From NCBI GenBank assembly GCA_947177525.1, contig CAMWUW010000002.1, positions 28,151 to 92,150 of the forward strand: a DNA stretch of 64,000 nt. Reading direction: 5' to 3'. The stretch is from an uncultured Bacteroidales bacterium (GTDB taxonomy: Bacteria > Bacteroidota > Bacteroidia > Bacteroidales > UBA932). The notes below the pieces were generated by a model, which worked only from the letters and a program-made list of their open reading frames with translations, searched no databases and was not told the origin of the DNA. Shown in pieces: positions 16,810 through 26,632 of this stretch. Numbering within the stretch: the first letter of the stretch is position 1; every line of letters begins with the position of its first letter. Made by a program: the position numbers and the translations under genes.

Positions 16810-18031
16810 GACCGCATGCCGCCACGGATGATATATAGCCGTTTATGTCAAGTTCTTGCACAGAACCGTCTTTCCATACAATAGGCTTACCTCCGGAAAC
16901 TGAAGATAGTCCGACATTCAGAATGCCATTTACGACTGCAAGAGGAGAATTGCCGGCAGGAATATATCCGCAAGGCACCTCTGCCATGTCTCCGAAACGG
17001 AAAATTTTCGCAGGTGCGCCTGCTGCAGAAGAGCTGAGAAGGCAGCATAGTCCGCTTTGCCATGTGCACATTGAGGAGACAGTATATCCCGGATCAAACA
17101 TCATAAGCATTACCCCGTCCGACCACAGTCCGCTTGTCAGTGTATGGCCGTCTGCGGAAAACACTCCCTCAACAATGATATTGTCTGAAACAGGAATAAA
17201 GCGGCATGCAAGCATCCGTGCAGACTTCGGAAGATTGACGGCAGACATTTTCTCTCCGCACACTGCCACAGGTACATCGATACCTGTCATGTCGGAAATA
17301 TAGCAGACTTCTCCATTATAAAAAACAACGTCCCATATTTTCTTGATATCTTCCCTGACTGCAATCTGGCTCACGCTGCCGTCTTTGACAAAATAATATC
17401 TGCCGGCACCGTTTCCGGAATTTATAGGTTCGCAATAAGAAAAACAGATTCCTTCAGAAGTGTGCTGAAGACCGCCGATAACATATCCCGACTCTTTTTT
17501 AAGAACAGGTTCGCCGTTTTTCCTATAGCAGAACCCGGAACCGCTTCTGTTCTGTCCAAGAATATAGACATCGTCACCATCGCATGTCATTCCGCAGATC
17601 ATTTCCCTTCCGGAATATCTGAACAATGGCTGTCCGTCTTTCTTGATTACCGTTTCGGATGCTGTGGACCAGTCAGTATACAGATGCCCGTCAATGATTC
17701 TATGCATATCCGGTTCCCAGCCGACTTCATGGCTTTCTCCTACCGGGATCTTCATTACCGGCATCATATCGGCAAAAACGACAAGCGAGCATTTTACACT
17801 GCCGGCCTGCCTATCTGCCCTCCAGTCATAGCCTTCCGGATAGTCAAATCCGGTAATATAGCAGACGGCTTTCCCTGTGTTTCCTGCTCCACCATTTCCG
17901 TCTCCTGTTCCAGGAGCCACCCATACATCCTGTTTCTGGCTGCCGGCGGTCCCGCCGATCTCGACAAGACTGCATGAGCATACAACAAATGCAAAAACAA
18001 TTAAATAAACGAAGCGCATTTTCTTTATCAT
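16763..18031 (-). CDS. Hypothetical exported lipoprotein
   Basis: This 422-residue protein is read from ATG 18031 (MIKKMRFVYLIV); ATG 18019 is also possible. The hydrophobic signal ends in VVCSC, a plausible lipobox with the lipidated cysteine at about residue 20. The mature chain is rich in short repeats of the type GxxVYILG, GEVCYISD and GGLQHTSEGICF. Their spacing suggests a beta-propeller-like fold. I recognise no named family or catalytic motif. It probably sits in the outer membrane or faces the periplasm. Its 3' end overlaps that of tsaE. It is a single gene preceded by a bidirectional hairpin. Confidence 0.65.
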   Translation of the reverse strand: MIKKMRFVYLIVFAFVVCSCSLVEIGGTAGSQKQDVWVAPGTGDGNGGAGNTGKAVCYITGFDYPEGYDWRADRQAGSVKCSLVVFADMMPVMKIPVGESHEVGWEPDMHRIIDGHLYTDWSTASETVIKKDGQPLFRYSGREMICGMTCDGDDVYILGQNRSGSGFCYRKNGEPVLKKESGYVIGGLQHTSEGICFSYCEPINSGNGAGRYYFVKDGSVSQIAVREDIKKIWDVVFYNGEVCYISDMTGIDVPVAVCGEKMSAVNLPKSARMLACRFIPVSDNIIVEGVFSADGHTLTSGLWSDGVMLMMFDPGYTVSSMCTWQSGLCCLLSSSAAGAPAKIFRFGDMAEVPCGYIPAGNSPLAVVNGILNVGLSSVSGGKPIVWKDGSVQELDINGYISSVAACGPTLPMKESASCQGLQ

Positions 18032-18065
18032 TTGAAGACAAAGAAAGCTAAAGTGCATATAAAAA

Positions 18066-18100
18066 GACGAATCACACATCCCGCATACGTGAGATTCGTC
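18066..18100 (-). terminator. Terminator after ispE
   Basis: GACGAATC pairs with GATTCGTC around a 19-base loop, with T-runs on both strands. It lies about 115 bases beyond the ispE stop. The DNA between (18101-18170) is a pyrimidine-rich tract with no gene. Confidence 0.6.
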
Positions 18101-18214
18101 ACTTTTTTCTTTTTCTTTAAATTTTTTCTTTTTTTTAAATACTACTCCCAGGCATACCGTCAGAAGCCGTTGCCGGAAGTGCTCAGCTCATTGTTTTCGG
18201 AAAGGGCATCCATG

Positions 18215-19117
18215 TCATACCGGATATACGGCAAACAAAGCGGAACCTGAGCCTGACATGGACGCATATACTGCACCGCTGTCATACAATGACTTTTTGA
18301 TGGCCTCAAGTTCAGGATGCTTTGCAAAAACAGTCTTTTCAAAATCATTGGCCAGCAAGCCGTTCCACTCAGAAACAGGACGGGACAGCACATCTCTCAA
18401 AGGAATCTCTGGCATTTGGGGAGTGATTCCACGATAAGCATCGGCAGTGGAAACGGATATGCCTTCCGGAACGATTACCTTGACTTCATATAAAACAGGA
18501 AGTTCTCCGGATTGTCCGCTTTCTTCCCCAAGCCCTATTCCAGAAATACAATATGGAGTAAGTATCTCACCACGTCCCTCTCCGATCATTGGACGGTTAT
18601 AAATAAAGAATGCACAGTCACTTCCCAGTAAGGCCGCATATTCAGCAAGCTTCTCATCCGCAAGACCAAGTCCGAAGAGAGAGTCAAGCATTTTCAGAGC
18701 AAATGCAGCATCCGATGAACCTCCTCCGAGTCCGGCACCGACAGGCGATGTCTTTTCAAGAAAAATCTTTGCCGGGGGCAGACCATACTCTTTGTCCAAA
18801 AGAAAATAGGCCTTTGCACAAAGGTCATTGAGAGGATTCCAGCCGACACCATCTTCCTTGGCTATGGTGACCATGAGTTTGCCGTCATCTGAAATTGCCT
18901 GTACAAGAGAAGGTGCAGCTTCATCATCAGACAAATTGCCGTACTTTGCTGCAAGCAAAGCGGAAGTTCGGCTGAAGTCATCTCCGGAAATGATTTCCAA
19001 AGTATCGCAGATGCCGAAATAAGGGACAAAAAGTGTTTCCAGATCATGAAATCCGTCTTCCCTTTTACGAAGTACATTCAGTCCGAAATTCAGCTTTACA
19101 TTAGGATGCGTTATCAT
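18215..19117 (-). CDS. ispE: 4-diphosphocytidyl-2-C-methyl-D-erythritol kinase
   Basis: This is a 300-residue GHMP kinase of the MEP isoprenoid pathway, phosphorylating CDP-methylerythritol at the 2-position. The N-terminus PNVKLNFGLNVL carries the conserved lysine and asparagine region. The ATP motif PVGAGLGGGSSDAAF is at about residues 125-139, and the late motif SMSGSGSALF is present. The gene starts 23 bases after the sufD stop and is on the same strand. It is probably the last gene of the suf unit, which fits functionally because the next MEP enzymes, IspG and IspH, need iron-sulfur clusters. Confidence 0.95.
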   Translation of the reverse strand: MITHPNVKLNFGLNVLRKREDGFHDLETLFVPYFGICDTLEIISGDDFSRTSALLAAKYGNLSDDEAAPSLVQAISDDGKLMVTIAKEDGVGWNPLNDLCAKAYFLLDKEYGLPPAKIFLEKTSPVGAGLGGGSSDAAFALKMLDSLFGLGLADEKLAEYAALLGSDCAFFIYNRPMIGEGRGEILTPYCISGIGLGEESGQSGELPVLYEVKVIVPEGISVSTADAYRGITPQMPEIPLRDVLSRPVSEWNGLLANDFEKTVFAKHPELEAIKKSLYDSGAVYASMSGSGSALFAVYPV

Positions 19118-19140
19118 ATTGTCTTTATAAGCCGTTAAAC

Positions 19141-19830
19141 TCAGATTGCCTTGACGATGGATCTGACAGCCTCCTCCAATTCGGCAGTCTTCTGCCCATG
19201 CAGTTCAGGGTCACTTATTGTACCCAGGACTGGAGACAGAAATGAAATCATCTGCAGGACTCTTGCATCCTCAAGGCTGATTCCGCGTGAACGCATATAA
19301 AACTGTTCTTCCTCATTAAGCCGCCCGATGGTCGCGCCGTGCGAGCATTTTACATCGTCTGCATAGATTTCCAGCTGAGGCTTCGTATTCACTTTTGCGT
19401 AATCAGAAATAAGAATATTATGATTCTCCTGATATGCCTCTGTGTGCTGGGCGTCTTTCACAACGGTTATCTTACCATAAAAATCCACGGAAGAGTGTCC
19501 CCCGGCAATTCCTTTGAAAAGCTGCCGTGAAGTGCAGTCCGGGACTTCATGCCTCATGTCTACAGAGATGCGGATTTTCTCATCATGTCCACAGACATAG
19601 GCACCGGCTATATCTGCAGAGGCGCCCCTTCCTGCCAAAACAACTTCGAGAGAGCACTCATACTCTGTACCCGGCATTGAAAGAATCACGATCTCTGCCT
19701 TCGCATCCTTCTCAACAACAATTTTTCCCGGCAAAGCCTCCTCATTACCGGCAATATAGATTTTATTGAATGACTGCCCGGCAGGCACTGTCACTGTATT
19801 GTGCACGTCCATAGCATCACAAGCTGTCAT
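19141..19830 (-). CDS. sufD: Short SufD-like Fe-S assembly scaffold protein
   Basis: This is about 229 residues from ATG 19830 (MTACDAMDV); ATG 19812 or GTG/ATG further up are alternatives. It has the beta-helix core of SufD and the conserved VKCSHGATIG, where the histidine equals E. coli SufD His360. The MRSRGIS-LEDAR tail follows. The roughly 180-200 residue N-terminal domain present in most bacterial SufD proteins is missing, and the reading frame upstream is occupied by sufC. It forms the SufBC2D scaffold on which clusters are built. The core and interface histidine are intact, so I regard it as a natural short form and not a broken gene. Confidence 0.85.
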   Translation of the reverse strand: MTACDAMDVHNTVTVPAGQSFNKIYIAGNEEALPGKIVVEKDAKAEIVILSMPGTEYECSLEVVLAGRGASADIAGAYVCGHDEKIRISVDMRHEVPDCTSRQLFKGIAGGHSSVDFYGKITVVKDAQHTEAYQENHNILISDYAKVNTKPQLEIYADDVKCSHGATIGRLNEEEQFYMRSRGISLEDARVLQMISFLSPVLGTISDPELHGQKTAELEEAVRSIVKAI

Positions 19831-20563
19831 AACCGTTCTCTTCAATTGCAGCCACAAGTTCTCTTCCAGCTGTCTTTACTATTCGTCCGTCTTTCAGCAC
19901 ATGCACGACATCAGGCACGATATAGTCCAAAAGACGCTGATAGTGAGTAATTACAATAGCAGCATTCTCAGGTGTATGAAGAGCATTGACGCCATTGGCC
20001 ACAATACGTAGGGCATCTACATCAAGCCCGCTGTCCGTTTCGTCAAGTATAGCAAGCATCGGGTCAAACATTGCCATCTGGAAGATCTCATTGCGTTTTT
20101 TCTCTCCGCCCGAAAAGCCCACATTGACCTCACGTTTTGCAAATTCAGGCCTCATCTGCACAAATTCCATTTTTTCACGCATCATCTTAAGGAAGTCACC
20201 GGCTTTAAGCGGTTCAAGTCCTTTTCCCTTGCGGTGAGAATTCACTGCCGTCTTCATGAAATTGGTGATTGTTACCCCCGGTATTTCAACCGGATATTGG
20301 AAAGACAGGAAAAGTCCTGCCCAGGAGCGTTCTTCCGGTGACATGGACAAAAGATCCCGTCCCATAAATTCAACAGTTCCGTCAGTGACATTGAACTGAG
20401 GTTTTCCGGCAAGTACGGCAGACAATGTACTTTTGCCGGCACCGTTAGGTCCCATTACCGCATGAATCTCTCCTCTGCGGATAGTAAGGTCAACACCTTT
20501 GAGAATCTCTTTTCCCTCAATGCCGGCTCTCAGGCCTTCTACTTTCAACAATATATCGTTCAT
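19817..20563 (-). CDS. sufC: Fe-S cluster assembly ATPase SufC
   Basis: This 248-residue ABC-type ATPase has Walker A GPNGAGKST, signature SGGEKKR and Walker B MLAILDETDSGLD. GGEKKRNEI and DSGLDVDAL are diagnostic for SufC. It drives opening of the SufB-SufD interface during cluster assembly in the cytoplasm. It overlaps the start of sufD by 14 bases if ATG 19830 is used. It lies 15 bases after the inserted pnuC-family gene, which breaks the usual direct sufB-sufC junction. Confidence 0.97.
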   Translation of the reverse strand: MNDILLKVEGLRAGIEGKEILKGVDLTIRRGEIHAVMGPNGAGKSTLSAVLAGKPQFNVTDGTVEFMGRDLLSMSPEERSWAGLFLSFQYPVEIPGVTITNFMKTAVNSHRKGKGLEPLKAGDFLKMMREKMEFVQMRPEFAKREVNVGFSGGEKKRNEIFQMAMFDPMLAILDETDSGLDVDALRIVANGVNALHTPENAAIVITHYQRLLDYIVPDVVHVLKDGRIVKTAGRELVAAIEENGYDSL

Positions 20564-20578
20564 ATCTCTTATATTTTT

Positions 20579-21238
20579 CTATTCTGAGCGTCCGTAAAGT
20601 CTATACCAATGATAAAGCGAAACCCCTCCATTGATGAGATAGAGCCCACAGACTATAGGCATGAAAACATGTCCCACTGAAATGTGCAGAATCATCTGCG
20701 TTATATTCACAAGAAGCCATGCGACCCAGCAGTCCCACTTCTTCAGGGCAGAAAGGAACTGCGCCACAAGAATCAGCACTGTCACGCAGGCATCAAGGTA
20801 AGGTATCGGGTCAGACGGGAATATTCCTATGAACCACCTGTTTCCAAGCATGCTGAGAAGCCACCCCCATATTCCGGCAAGTATAAAGACCGAAAGAATG
20901 GCCAAAAGTCTCTGAGGCCATGTCAGCATACTGACTTTCAATGCCTTGTGATCTTTTGCACTTTCTTCATTACGCCTTGGATGAGTCCATCTGTAATGTC
21001 CAAGAATATTTATGCCCAATGAAATAGGCTGGAGCAGAAGGCTCGCGTATAAATTCTTGTTCCAAAACATCAGAAAAAGCATGAATGTATATAAATACCC
21101 AACCCAGAAATTATATTTGCTGTTCCGCCCGGCAAGAAAAACACAGGTCAGTCCTACCGCAGAAGTCAGCAGGTCAATAAGCAGCACCGGAGTATCTCCT
21201 CCGACAGTAAATAATGTATAATTCAGTATGTCGTGCAT
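20579..21238 (-). CDS. PnuC-family vitamin-precursor transporter inside the suf operon
   Basis: This is a 219-residue membrane protein with about seven hydrophobic segments. The family pattern LLLQPISLGINILGHYRW corresponds to the Q...GWYSW region of NR transporters, but with GHYRW. PnuC proteins carry out facilitated uptake of nicotinamide riboside (PnuC), thiamine (PnuT) or riboflavin (PnuX). It lies between sufB (18-base gap) and sufC (15-base gap) on the same strand, so it is co-transcribed with Fe-S assembly genes. I see no thiamine or flavin riboswitch. The substrate is unknown. The second, more canonical copy is at 46554. Confidence 0.8.
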   Translation of the reverse strand: MHDILNYTLFTVGGDTPVLLIDLLTSAVGLTCVFLAGRNSKYNFWVGYLYTFMLFLMFWNKNLYASLLLQPISLGINILGHYRWTHPRRNEESAKDHKALKVSMLTWPQRLLAILSVFILAGIWGWLLSMLGNRWFIGIFPSDPIPYLDACVTVLILVAQFLSALKKWDCWVAWLLVNITQMILHISVGHVFMPIVCGLYLINGGVSLYHWYRLYGRSE

Positions 21239-21256
21239 ATATATTCCTTTAAAACA

Positions 21257-22696
21257 TTAACCGACAGAGCCTTCGAGGGAAAGGGACAGAAGCTTCTGAG
21301 CCTCCACGGCAAACTCCATAGGAAGCTTCGACAGCACCTCCCTGGCATAGCCGTTGACAATAAGTCCTACAGCCTCTTCCTGTCCGATTCCTCTCTGATT
21401 GCAGTAGAAGAGCTGATCCTCACTTATTCTTGAAGTTGTGGCTTCATGTTCCACCACTGCCGTCTTATTGGCATTCTCAATATAAGGGAATGTGTGCGCA
21501 CCGCACTTGTCACCTATCAAAAGGCTGTCACACTGGGAATAATTGCGGGCATTTTCTGCTCCTGCAAGCATTCTGACAAGGCCGCGATAGCTGTTCTGGC
21601 TATGTCCGGCCGAAATTCCTTTGCTTATGATTCTGCTCCGTGTGTTCTTGCCGATATGTATCATTTTGGTACCGGTATCCGCCTGCTGATAATTGTTTGT
21701 GACTGCTACGGAATAAAACTCAGAAGAAGAATTGTCTCCTTTCAATATGGTAGAAGGATATTTCCACGTGATAGCAGAACCTGTCTCCACCTGTGTCCAT
21801 GAGAGATGGCTTCCGGCTCCCTTGCATATTCCCCTTTTGGTAACAAAATTAAATATTCCTCCCTTTCCCTGGGCATCTCCAGGATACCAATTCTGTACAG
21901 TGGAGTATTTCACTTCAGCATCTTTCTCTACTACAATCTCAACAACGGCAGCATGCAATTGGTTCTCATCACGCATAGGGGCTGTACATCCTTCCATATA
22001 GCTCACATACGATCCTTCATCCGCGACAATGAGCGTCCGTTCAAACTGTCCCGTGCCCTTTGCATTTATACGGAAATAACTTGAAAGTTCCATCGGACAA
22101 CGCACTCCCTTAGGAATATAACAGAAAGAGCCGTCACTGAAAACAGCTGAATTGAGTGCTGCATAAAAATTATCACCCACAGGAACAACCGAAGCAAGAT
22201 ACTTCCGGACAAGCTCAGGGTATTCTCTCACAGCTTCGGAGAAAGAACAGAAAATAATTCCTTTTTCTGCAAGCGCAGCCCGGAATGTAGTTGTTACGGA
22301 AACTGAATCAAACACGGCATCCACAGCCACTCCGGCAAGTGCAGCCCTTTCATGAAGAGGAATTCCCAATTTGTCAAATGTCTTTTCCAGCTCCGGATCA
22401 ATTTCATTAGGACGTTCGCTGTCCTTTTTAGGGGCCGCATAATAAATTATATCCTGAAAATCAATCTCAGGAATTTCAAGATGTGCCCATGTCGGAAGCG
22501 TCATCTTCTGCCATTTGCGGAATGCCTCCAAACGGAAGTCCAGCATCCATTCCGGCTCACCTTTCTTTGCAGAAATAATGCGGATGACATCTTCATTGAT
22601 GCCTTTGGGAATGAATTCCTGCTCAAGGTCAGTCACAAAGCCATGTTCGTATTCCTTATCTGCAAGGCCATCCAATATTTCTTTATCATTACTCAT
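21257..22696 (-). CDS. sufB: Fe-S cluster assembly protein SufB
   Basis: This is 479 residues from ATG 22696 (MSNDKEIL); the track's GTG at 22708 is less likely. It has the N-terminal helical domain and the beta-helix core. [13 protein letters not shown] carries the cysteine equal to E. coli Cys405, and [11 protein letters not shown] carries the His-Glu pair involved in cluster assembly. The C-terminal GFVEEA-like segment reads [13 protein letters not shown]. It is the first gene of the unit, with a TATCTTTG promoter at 22793-22800. Everything expected for a working scaffold is present. Confidence 0.97.
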   Translation of the reverse strand: MSNDKEILDGLADKEYEHGFVTDLEQEFIPKGINEDVIRIISAKKGEPEWMLDFRLEAFRKWQKMTLPTWAHLEIPEIDFQDIIYYAAPKKDSERPNEIDPELEKTFDKLGIPLHERAALAGVAVDAVFDSVSVTTTFRAALAEKGIIFCSFSEAVREYPELVRKYLASVVPVGDNFYAALNSAVFSDGSFCYIPKGVRCPMELSSYFRINAKGTGQFERTLIVADEGSYVSYMEGCTAPMRDENQLHAAVVEIVVEKDAEVKYSTVQNWYPGDAQGKGGIFNFVTKRGICKGAGSHLSWTQVETGSAITWKYPSTILKGDNSSSEFYSVAVTNNYQQADTGTKMIHIGKNTRSRIISKGISAGHSQNSYRGLVRMLAGAENARNYSQCDSLLIGDKCGAHTFPYIENANKTAVVEHEATTSRISEDQLFYCNQRGIGQEEAVGLIVNGYAREVLSKLPMEFAVEAQKLLSLSLEGSVG

Positions 22697-22792
22697 AAAC
22701 CATGTCACCTTAGGTTACACCTGTCTCCTCAAAGACCAGGCTAAAATAAAACCTGCACCCATGCAATATCAAGGCCCTTAAGGCCCAATTTG

Positions 22793-22800
22793 CAAAGATA
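22793..22800 (-). promoter_or_regulatory. suf promoter with overlapping near-palindrome
   Basis: TATCTTTG on the minus strand gives a start near 22787. The near-palindrome around CCTTAAGG (22770-22785) lies at about +3 to +16, where a repressor could bind. No known regulator motif was recognised. Confidence 0.6.
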
Positions 22801-22883
22801 CAGGTTTTTATTGATTATACTTGCTGCACATCCACAAATAATACTTTTCTCCTTTGCAGACCAGGCAATCAAGAAAGTGACAT

Positions 22884-25800
22884 TTATCGGTCCAGTATCG
22901 AAACTATCTGGTAATAACTTTTCCCTTCCGAATCTCTTTCTTCATATTTGCCTGTCCCTGAACTGTTCATTCTGCTCATTATTCCAGGATTGTCATACTT
23001 AAACAACGCAGGCAGGACATTGTTGTAGACTCCGGGGGCAGCGGCATGGGATTTCTTCCCATTTGAAAGGATGAATTCATAATCAAGCCCAGGAAAGCCT
23101 ATCACGCGGTAAAGCATATTATTTATGCCTTTCCGGGAGTATTGTCCGACAGAAGGGTCATACTTTTCACATCCGCCCTGTAAGCGCATTGCATTTCCAT
23201 GACGGCTCTTCAGAACATTTGAAATCACTATTCTCGCATTATTGTCAGAAGAGCCGAAGGCAACCATACCGGAGGATGTCCTGGCACATCCGGCATCTGC
23301 ACCGTCACTGAGGGCTCCCTCAGGCGTCCCTGACATGACCTCAGAATATACGGCGTCATACATCCCCGTACAATCCGTACCGATCTGTGAAGATGATGAC
23401 ATCATGTCGTTGAACTTGTCAGTGGTTGTGTAATGCACAGCAAATACAAGACTCATGTCATAATACACCCACCTGGTAAATACAGAGTAAAAGTCTCCTA
23501 TGCCAAGGTCTGTAAAAAAATTATCTTTACTGCGGAGCTTGAGTTCCATCATAGGCAATGAATAATAAGCTCCTCCGGAATAAGTGTCACTTTGTATGTC
23601 TCCTATACATTCATAATAGGCAAACAACGGGTAAAGTCCGCACGGGACATTTCCGGCAGCCGGAAGCGGATACCCTTCTGCACTGGAAAAGAAAAACGGA
23701 TAATACTGCTGGATGTTTCCGTTTATGACATACCCGGCACCGGAAACTCCCCCGCCGTTCGGCTTCTGCAATTCAAATGCGCCTTCATTACGTTTCCATG
23801 CCAGCTGCCCATAAACATAAAAATCTATATATCCCTGCACTATACCTATTTTTTCATTTGAACGTCTGTTCACATAGTTGAAACGAACATATTTTTTCCC
23901 GGCAACATGACTGTACATGTCAAAACCCTCCTCAGAGCGGCCGAACTCTTTGTCATATTCATATTTCCCATTTAAAAGATCCTTGACTTCATAGTAACAT
24001 ACCGGCCAGAACTTTAGCTGTGTCCCCTCTTCTGCCAAGTCATACCTCATCCAAGATCCCCTGTAAGCATAACTGGTTGTATGCAGACGGCTTGCTCCCG
24101 GATATACCTGCCTTGTAATGTCATCAACCGTCACCGATGATATCTGGAGAGAAGACTGCGCAGCTTTGTTTCCTATATAAATATACTTGTAGTCAAACTC
24201 ATATCTTCCAGGTTCACGGCAATATATATCATTACCGGTATAAGCTATATCATTCTCAAGACAGAACTGCTTTCTCAAAGGCCTGTAGGTCAGCAGGCTG
24301 TAGTCATCGATACGCCCAAGCCTTGTATTACGGTCCTCCTTTACGGGAAAGGTGAACATCACTTTGAATCCTGAGAATGCCGTGCCAGCGCAATCCCTGA
24401 AATTGAGATCTACAGGAAAGACCTGTCCGTCATGCCTTATCATTTCATCGTCCACATGACATACATATACGTCCACTGACATCTCACCAGGCTTCACATC
24501 AATGCCGAGATATGACAAGGCCGGCTCCTGCATAACCGGAACAGGGGCAAGATATTCAAGCACAGCATTTTCATCCAGATTAGGAACCGCATTATTATTT
24601 TCATCGACAATTGAATATGGCACATTAACCTCATTTCCGACAACATCAAGCTTACAGACAGGCACATTCCTGTCCACTGCCAGACCCGGCCGCCTCACAT
24701 TCACAACAACCTCAGAGCGCTGTCCTCCGTCTTTATTTGCAAAGGTGATTACAGAACGCCCCTGACGGCAGGCAACAATCTTAAATTCGGTTCCGGCCTC
24801 ATTCAGCGGAACAATCCGGACCACCTCACCTGATTCAGATGAATTATATTTGGTTTCGGATTTCACATAGCTTACCGGCCAAACTTCTTCCGGCACATCT
24901 CCAATTGACAATTTGCCATACTGACCGACATACGACGGGATGATGTCCCACTTTAGATTCATCGGCCATTCCACCGAATCCGTAACGACAATATTTGCGA
25001 CAGCCTTCTTCCGGCCGTCATACGTTTCAGCAGAGATGGAATATGTTCCTGTTGCAGCCGTCTCAGGAATATCATATTCAACAACATGCATAACTTCACC
25101 ACGGCTGCCGGGTATCGCTCCTATGTCATATTTCACCGATGACGCCACCCCTCTCTCCACCAAGGCCCCGACACTGCTGCAATAGTCCCAGTCCACTTTA
25201 TAAAATTCAGTCTGAGATGATGCTGCGCCGGAAGTTGTACGGTGATAAAAGGCATAGACCCGGTTTTTGTTTCCTGTAAGGAAATAATAGACAGGCACTC
25301 CGTCCCTTACCTCTTTTGCACCTCTAAATGACAGAGACCGCAGATCGCTTCCTGAAAATTCAACTTTCCATGAAGGACGCATGACATTGTCATAATCAGG
25401 CATTACCGTTATTTCATAAACCGAATTTCGGCAAACGTCAAAATTAGACACATTATCCTTGCCTATGAAAAATTTATATTTTACGTTTCCTACCCAACCT
25501 TTTATCGGATAGGTACACACCGCACCTATTTCAATATAAGTGCACTTTCCGGAAAAATCATTGCCGGCAGACACAAGATTTTCAGATGTCTTTTTCCACG
25601 GATCATCGTTTCCAGGCAAAAGCGTGCCCATCATATTTTCAGGGACATAAAACTCTGCTGTGAATGAATCTGTTTCTGACTGTTCCACAAAAGCCCCGAA
25701 ACTGCCCTGGCAGTCCGATTGGCCCGTAACGTCAGCGGCATCTGCGGCTGCACTGTCTCCGAACGGAAGCAAAAGCGTATTTGCATTGCGCACATATATA

Positions 25801-26363
25801 TTTTGCAGGAAAAAGGTGTTCTTGCCGTTGTCCGGATTTATGAATGAATCGTCTTTTACAATAGTTACACGTATTTTTGCGAACAATCTTTCAAGGGCGA
25901 CATGCAAAGACGGATTTCCGTCCCAATCAACCCTGGAGCACATCGGTATCCCCTTCTCGGAAAGTTCATCAAAATCGGCAATCCGGTATGAAAGACCGCG
26001 CACTGCATCCTCATTCTCAGGAAATGATGATGACATGTCGCCCATATTGGCGGTAAAATAAAATGTCTTTACATTCAAAGGCACTGTCAGAACACATGAA
26101 GAGGCATCATCCAGATGCCATGTGCCAAGCAGATTGCCGTTATATGCAGCTACAGTAATATCCGTCACAATGCTCTCCGCACTGCTTTCCGGCAGCAGCA
26201 CAGACTTGACATGCGGCTCCATGGCCGAAAATGAGACTTCAACACGGGCACAATTCTTTCCGGAATCAAATGCCGTTTCTTCAATAGGTTCACCCTGCTC
26301 CAAATTTCCGCATCCCAACAATATGCACAAAGACATTGCTGCAATCTGAAAATATTTTTCCAT
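22884..26363 (-). CDS. Very large surface lipoprotein, DUF4906/fimbrillin-associated type
   Basis: This is 1159 residues from ATG 26363 (MEKYFQIAAM); the track's upstream extension has no signal character. The signal peptide ends in ILLGC, a good lipobox. Residues about 40-330 resemble the fimbrillin/DUF4906 N-terminal region, including KSVLLPESSAESIVTDITVAAY and ERLFAKIRVTIV. The middle holds Ig-like strands (SISAETYDGRKKAVANIVV, GRSVITFANKDGG). The C-terminal half is unlike anything I can name. It is probably exposed on the outer membrane or at a pilus base or tip. No other fimbrial gene is nearby. Family naming is tentative. Confidence 0.7.
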   Translation of the reverse strand: MEKYFQIAAMSLCILLGCGNLEQGEPIEETAFDSGKNCARVEVSFSAMEPHVKSVLLPESSAESIVTDITVAAYNGNLLGTWHLDDASSCVLTVPLNVKTFYFTANMGDMSSSFPENEDAVRGLSYRIADFDELSEKGIPMCSRVDWDGNPSLHVALERLFAKIRVTIVKDDSFINPDNGKNTFFLQNIYVRNANTLLLPFGDSAAADAADVTGQSDCQGSFGAFVEQSETDSFTAEFYVPENMMGTLLPGNDDPWKKTSENLVSAGNDFSGKCTYIEIGAVCTYPIKGWVGNVKYKFFIGKDNVSNFDVCRNSVYEITVMPDYDNVMRPSWKVEFSGSDLRSLSFRGAKEVRDGVPVYYFLTGNKNRVYAFYHRTTSGAASSQTEFYKVDWDYCSSVGALVERGVASSVKYDIGAIPGSRGEVMHVVEYDIPETAATGTYSISAETYDGRKKAVANIVVTDSVEWPMNLKWDIIPSYVGQYGKLSIGDVPEEVWPVSYVKSETKYNSSESGEVVRIVPLNEAGTEFKIVACRQGRSVITFANKDGGQRSEVVVNVRRPGLAVDRNVPVCKLDVVGNEVNVPYSIVDENNNAVPNLDENAVLEYLAPVPVMQEPALSYLGIDVKPGEMSVDVYVCHVDDEMIRHDGQVFPVDLNFRDCAGTAFSGFKVMFTFPVKEDRNTRLGRIDDYSLLTYRPLRKQFCLENDIAYTGNDIYCREPGRYEFDYKYIYIGNKAAQSSLQISSVTVDDITRQVYPGASRLHTTSYAYRGSWMRYDLAEEGTQLKFWPVCYYEVKDLLNGKYEYDKEFGRSEEGFDMYSHVAGKKYVRFNYVNRRSNEKIGIVQGYIDFYVYGQLAWKRNEGAFELQKPNGGGVSGAGYVINGNIQQYYPFFFSSAEGYPLPAAGNVPCGLYPLFAYYECIGDIQSDTYSGGAYYSLPMMELKLRSKDNFFTDLGIGDFYSVFTRWVYYDMSLVFAVHYTTTDKFNDMMSSSSQIGTDCTGMYDAVYSEVMSGTPEGALSDGADAGCARTSSGMVAFGSSDNNARIVISNVLKSRHGNAMRLQGGCEKYDPSVGQYSRKGINNMLYRVIGFPGLDYEFILSNGKKSHAAAPGVYNNVLPALFKYDNPGIMSRMNSSGTGKYEERDSEGKSYYQIVSILDR

Positions 26364-26632
26364 ATATATTGTTTTAATCGTTTCCGGCCAAAAGTTCCCG
26401 TGTCTCACGACAGGAGAACTTGTTAACATGAAAAGCATTTAAAATAAAATCAGACCTGCAACCTTAAAATAAAAAGGTCTGGCCATAAAGTCACCGGCAA
26501 AGATGCAGGAAGAAATTCCAACCGTGTTTAAAAAAGAGAAAAAGCATTTTAAAAAAGAGAAAAATGGCTGCCGGAAAAATTAAAAATAAATTTTTAATAC
26601 AGGAAAAACATTAAGAAAAGTGACATAATTAC

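Noticed and set aside
26527-26565. Direct repeat of TTAAAAAAGAGAAAAA as a CRISPR or att site
   Set aside because: Only two adjacent A-rich copies, no spacers, no integrase or cas gene; probably slippage.
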